Made by a program: the position numbers and the translations under genes
The notes under the pieces: model-generated
Seen by the model: the letters and a program-made list of their open reading frames with translations, nothing else
What the model was told of the DNA's origin: nothing
Databases searched by the model: none
NCBI GenBank assembly: GCA_046154185.1
Contig: JBJXGE010000003.1
Span: 28,133-92,132, forward strand
From: JBJXGE01 sp046154185
GTDB taxonomy: Bacteria > Planctomycetota > UBA8108 > UBA1146 > JAJFFE01
Reading direction: 5' to 3'
DNA length: 64,000 bases
Shown: positions 62,862-64,000 of the stretch, piece by piece
Numbering within the stretch: the stretch's first letter is position 1
Layout: each line of letters opens with the position of its first letter

Positions 62862-63911
62862 TCACGGACACGCGCTCAAGGCGCAGTCGAGGTGATCAAC
62901 CGTCGGATCGTCCCCGCACGTCAGTCCCGGCGCCGGCAAGATACCGGACGCAAACAGTAACCCGAGCACGCTGACCGCATCGCCGATGTCGATGCCGCCG
63001 TCGTCGTTAGCGTCAAAGGCGTCCCGGCAAGCCACGGGCACAGTGCTGGATCCGAAGAGAAAGCTGAGGATCCGCACGGCGTCAGCGATGTTCACTAGGC
63101 CATCGTTGTTGGCATCGCTACGTCGAAATTGGGGATCACCAAAGTCGAACACCTGAAGAAAGCAGTCATTGAGACCGGGCGAGCCATGCGTGCCCTGATA
63201 GACGCCGCCGATTGCAGGCGGGCCCACGACCAGGCTCTGAGTGTCGGTGAGTCCCGCCACGTACAGATTCTTCTGGTCAGTGTCGAACAGGCTGTTGAAG
63301 ACAAAGTCCACTGCGGCCCCGCCCAAGTACGTCGAGTACACCAGGGAGGTCGTGCCTCCGTCAAACTCGAGCACGGAGACGAAACCATCCAGCGCCCCGC
63401 CCAGATAGGTCGGCTGGCAATAGTCAGCCGACGTGTTGCACAGAATCGGGAAATCGACATGGTTCGTCTGACCGGTGACCACGAATCGTTCGGTGGAGAT
63501 CGGGTGGATCCCATAGGACCACTCCAGGCGGGTCGGGATGGCCGCGGTCGTCGTCATCGATCCAGTGAGGTAAGTACAAAAATCCACGTCGCGAAAATCC
63601 TCCTGCAGACGCAAGGCGAACGCGTGATGAGATGGCAACGTCGTAGATGGCGGCGCCGTAGCGGCAGCGATGGTCGCGGCGTCCTGCCCAGGGAGGGCAT
63701 TCTGCGTCATGAGATCATTCGCAGGCGTTACACCCGAGGCATACACGCGGCCATGATCCACGTACACGCCGAACACGTATTCGAGCGCGGCAGGTGCGGA
63801 AGCGTCGTTGCCGCCCACGAACGTACTCGAGACGAGGTGCGCATCCGTGTCGGGATCGAAAGGATCGGGGTGAAACTGCCCGACGTCAACTATTCTTGAA
63901 CCTGACGACAA
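62862..63911 (-). CDS. SBBP-repeat protein with dockerin module, 5' end broken or missing
   Basis: A 349-residue open frame. It has beta-propeller (SBBP) repeats such as V-Y-A-S-G-V-T-P-A-N-D-L and L-V-Y-S-T-Y-L-G-G-A-A-V-D-F with L-Y-V-A-G-L-T-D-T, the dockerin-like pair (R-S-D-A-N-N-D-G-L-V-N-I-A-D-A and D-A-N-D-D-G-G-I-D-I-G-D) and the Cys tail C-G-D-D-P-T-V-D-H-L-D-C. There is no signal peptide: the frame begins at a TTG directly after a TAG, and only SBBP-type sequence is visible at its start. On the same strand, another frame just upstream encodes a strand-like segment (S-K-V-V-V-V-R-F-K-N-S) that fits the missing part. A frameshift, or a start outside the window, is likely. Confidence 0.65.
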   Translation of the reverse strand: MSSGSRIVDVGQFHPDPFDPDTDAHLVSSTFVGGNDASAPAALEYVFGVYVDHGRVYASGVTPANDLMTQNALPGQDAATIAAATAPPSTTLPSHHAFALRLQEDFRDVDFCTYLTGSMTTTAAIPTRLEWSYGIHPISTERFVVTGQTNHVDFPILCNTSADYCQPTYLGGALDGFVSVLEFDGGTTSLVYSTYLGGAAVDFVFNSLFDTDQKNLYVAGLTDTQSLVVGPPAIGGVYQGTHGSPGLNDCFLQVFDFGDPQFRRSDANNDGLVNIADAVRILSFLFGSSTVPVACRDAFDANDDGGIDIGDAVSVLGLLFASGILPAPGLTCGDDPTVDHLDCALSACP

Positions 63912-64000
63912 CTACTTTTGAGTTTCCTCCTGGTTGATTGGTGGCTCCGAGTCACTGCGTGCCAAGGAGCGTGAGCGTGTCTGTGTCCGGGTTCCTCAGG

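Noticed and set aside
7073..63911. A true clostridial-type cellulosome
   Set aside because: No cellulase-type glycoside hydrolases and no multi-cohesin scaffoldin are present. The modules differ from classical dockerins by the Cys tail, so only a docking or sorting role is suggested.

Overview
This is a GC-rich bacterial window that most resembles the phylum Planctomycetota. The main reason is a set of nine secreted proteins, scattered over both strands, that share one dockerin-like module: a pair of Ca-binding F-x-R-G-D-x-N-x-D-G / D-x-N-D-D-x-x-x-I-x-D motifs, a Pro-rich stretch and usually a Cys-rich C-terminal tail. Extracytoplasmic-function sigma factors paired with anti-sigma factors, frequent GTG/TTG starts and large secreted proteins with Ig-like, propeller or FG-GAP repeats fit the same picture. 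No rRNA, tRNA, insertion sequence, prophage or CRISPR array was found. The phylum is inferred from domain style only.

Layout. 1-4.2 kb: the 3' end of a thioredoxin-like gene whose stop TGA sits where relatives carry a conserved Cys and is followed by a hairpin with bacterial SECIS geometry (a candidate selenoprotein); a convergent sigma/anti-sigma pair whose anti-sigma factor ends in a thioredoxin-like domain; two small exported proteins. 4.4-6.5 kb: rpoN and a DUF2784 protein. 7-15.4 kb: three large dockerin-module proteins, one of which carries both a dockerin-like and a cohesin-like domain plus a phospholipase-A2-like motif, and a small lipoprotein. 15.4-18.3 kb: an rluB-type pseudouridine synthase overlapping an NRDE/TANGO2 gene, and a His-rich membrane protein. 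18.4-23.2 kb: selB, a second sigma/anti-sigma pair (the anti-sigma fused to a LolA-like domain) and an alpha/beta hydrolase. 23.3-30.1 kb: a tightly packed CusA-CusB-CusC type metal efflux operon on the minus strand.

30.5-39.3 kb: M14 carboxypeptidase, sialidase-fold protein and a ThuA-like protein, all with dockerin modules, then a secreted lectin/lyase-like protein. 39.3-46.8 kb is an accessory-looking stretch: a possible clan-CD (caspase/CHAT-like) protein preceded by a coupled small ORF, TPM-domain proteins, an alpha/beta-hydrolase lipoprotein, an HxlR regulator divergent from a CPVC redox protein, and a SnoaL-like gene followed by an attC-like site. 46.9-49.5 kb: a carboxypeptidase-regulatory-like protein and a Ser/Thr kinase that loses its homology exactly at a perfect 19-bp inverted repeat next to another dockerin-module gene. 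50.2-57.7 kb: thioester-type bacterial alpha-2-macroglobulin translationally coupled to penicillin-binding protein 1C. 57.8-59.5 kb: the DUF969/DUF979 transporter pair. 59.7-63.9 kb: an FG-GAP protein and an SBBP-repeat protein, the latter apparently broken at its 5' end.

The most notable points are the candidate selenoprotein with its SECIS in the same window as selB, the dockerin-plus-cohesin protein among nine dockerin-tailed exported proteins, the caspase-like cluster near 40 kb, the attC-like site near 46.1 kb and the kinase break at 48.3 kb.
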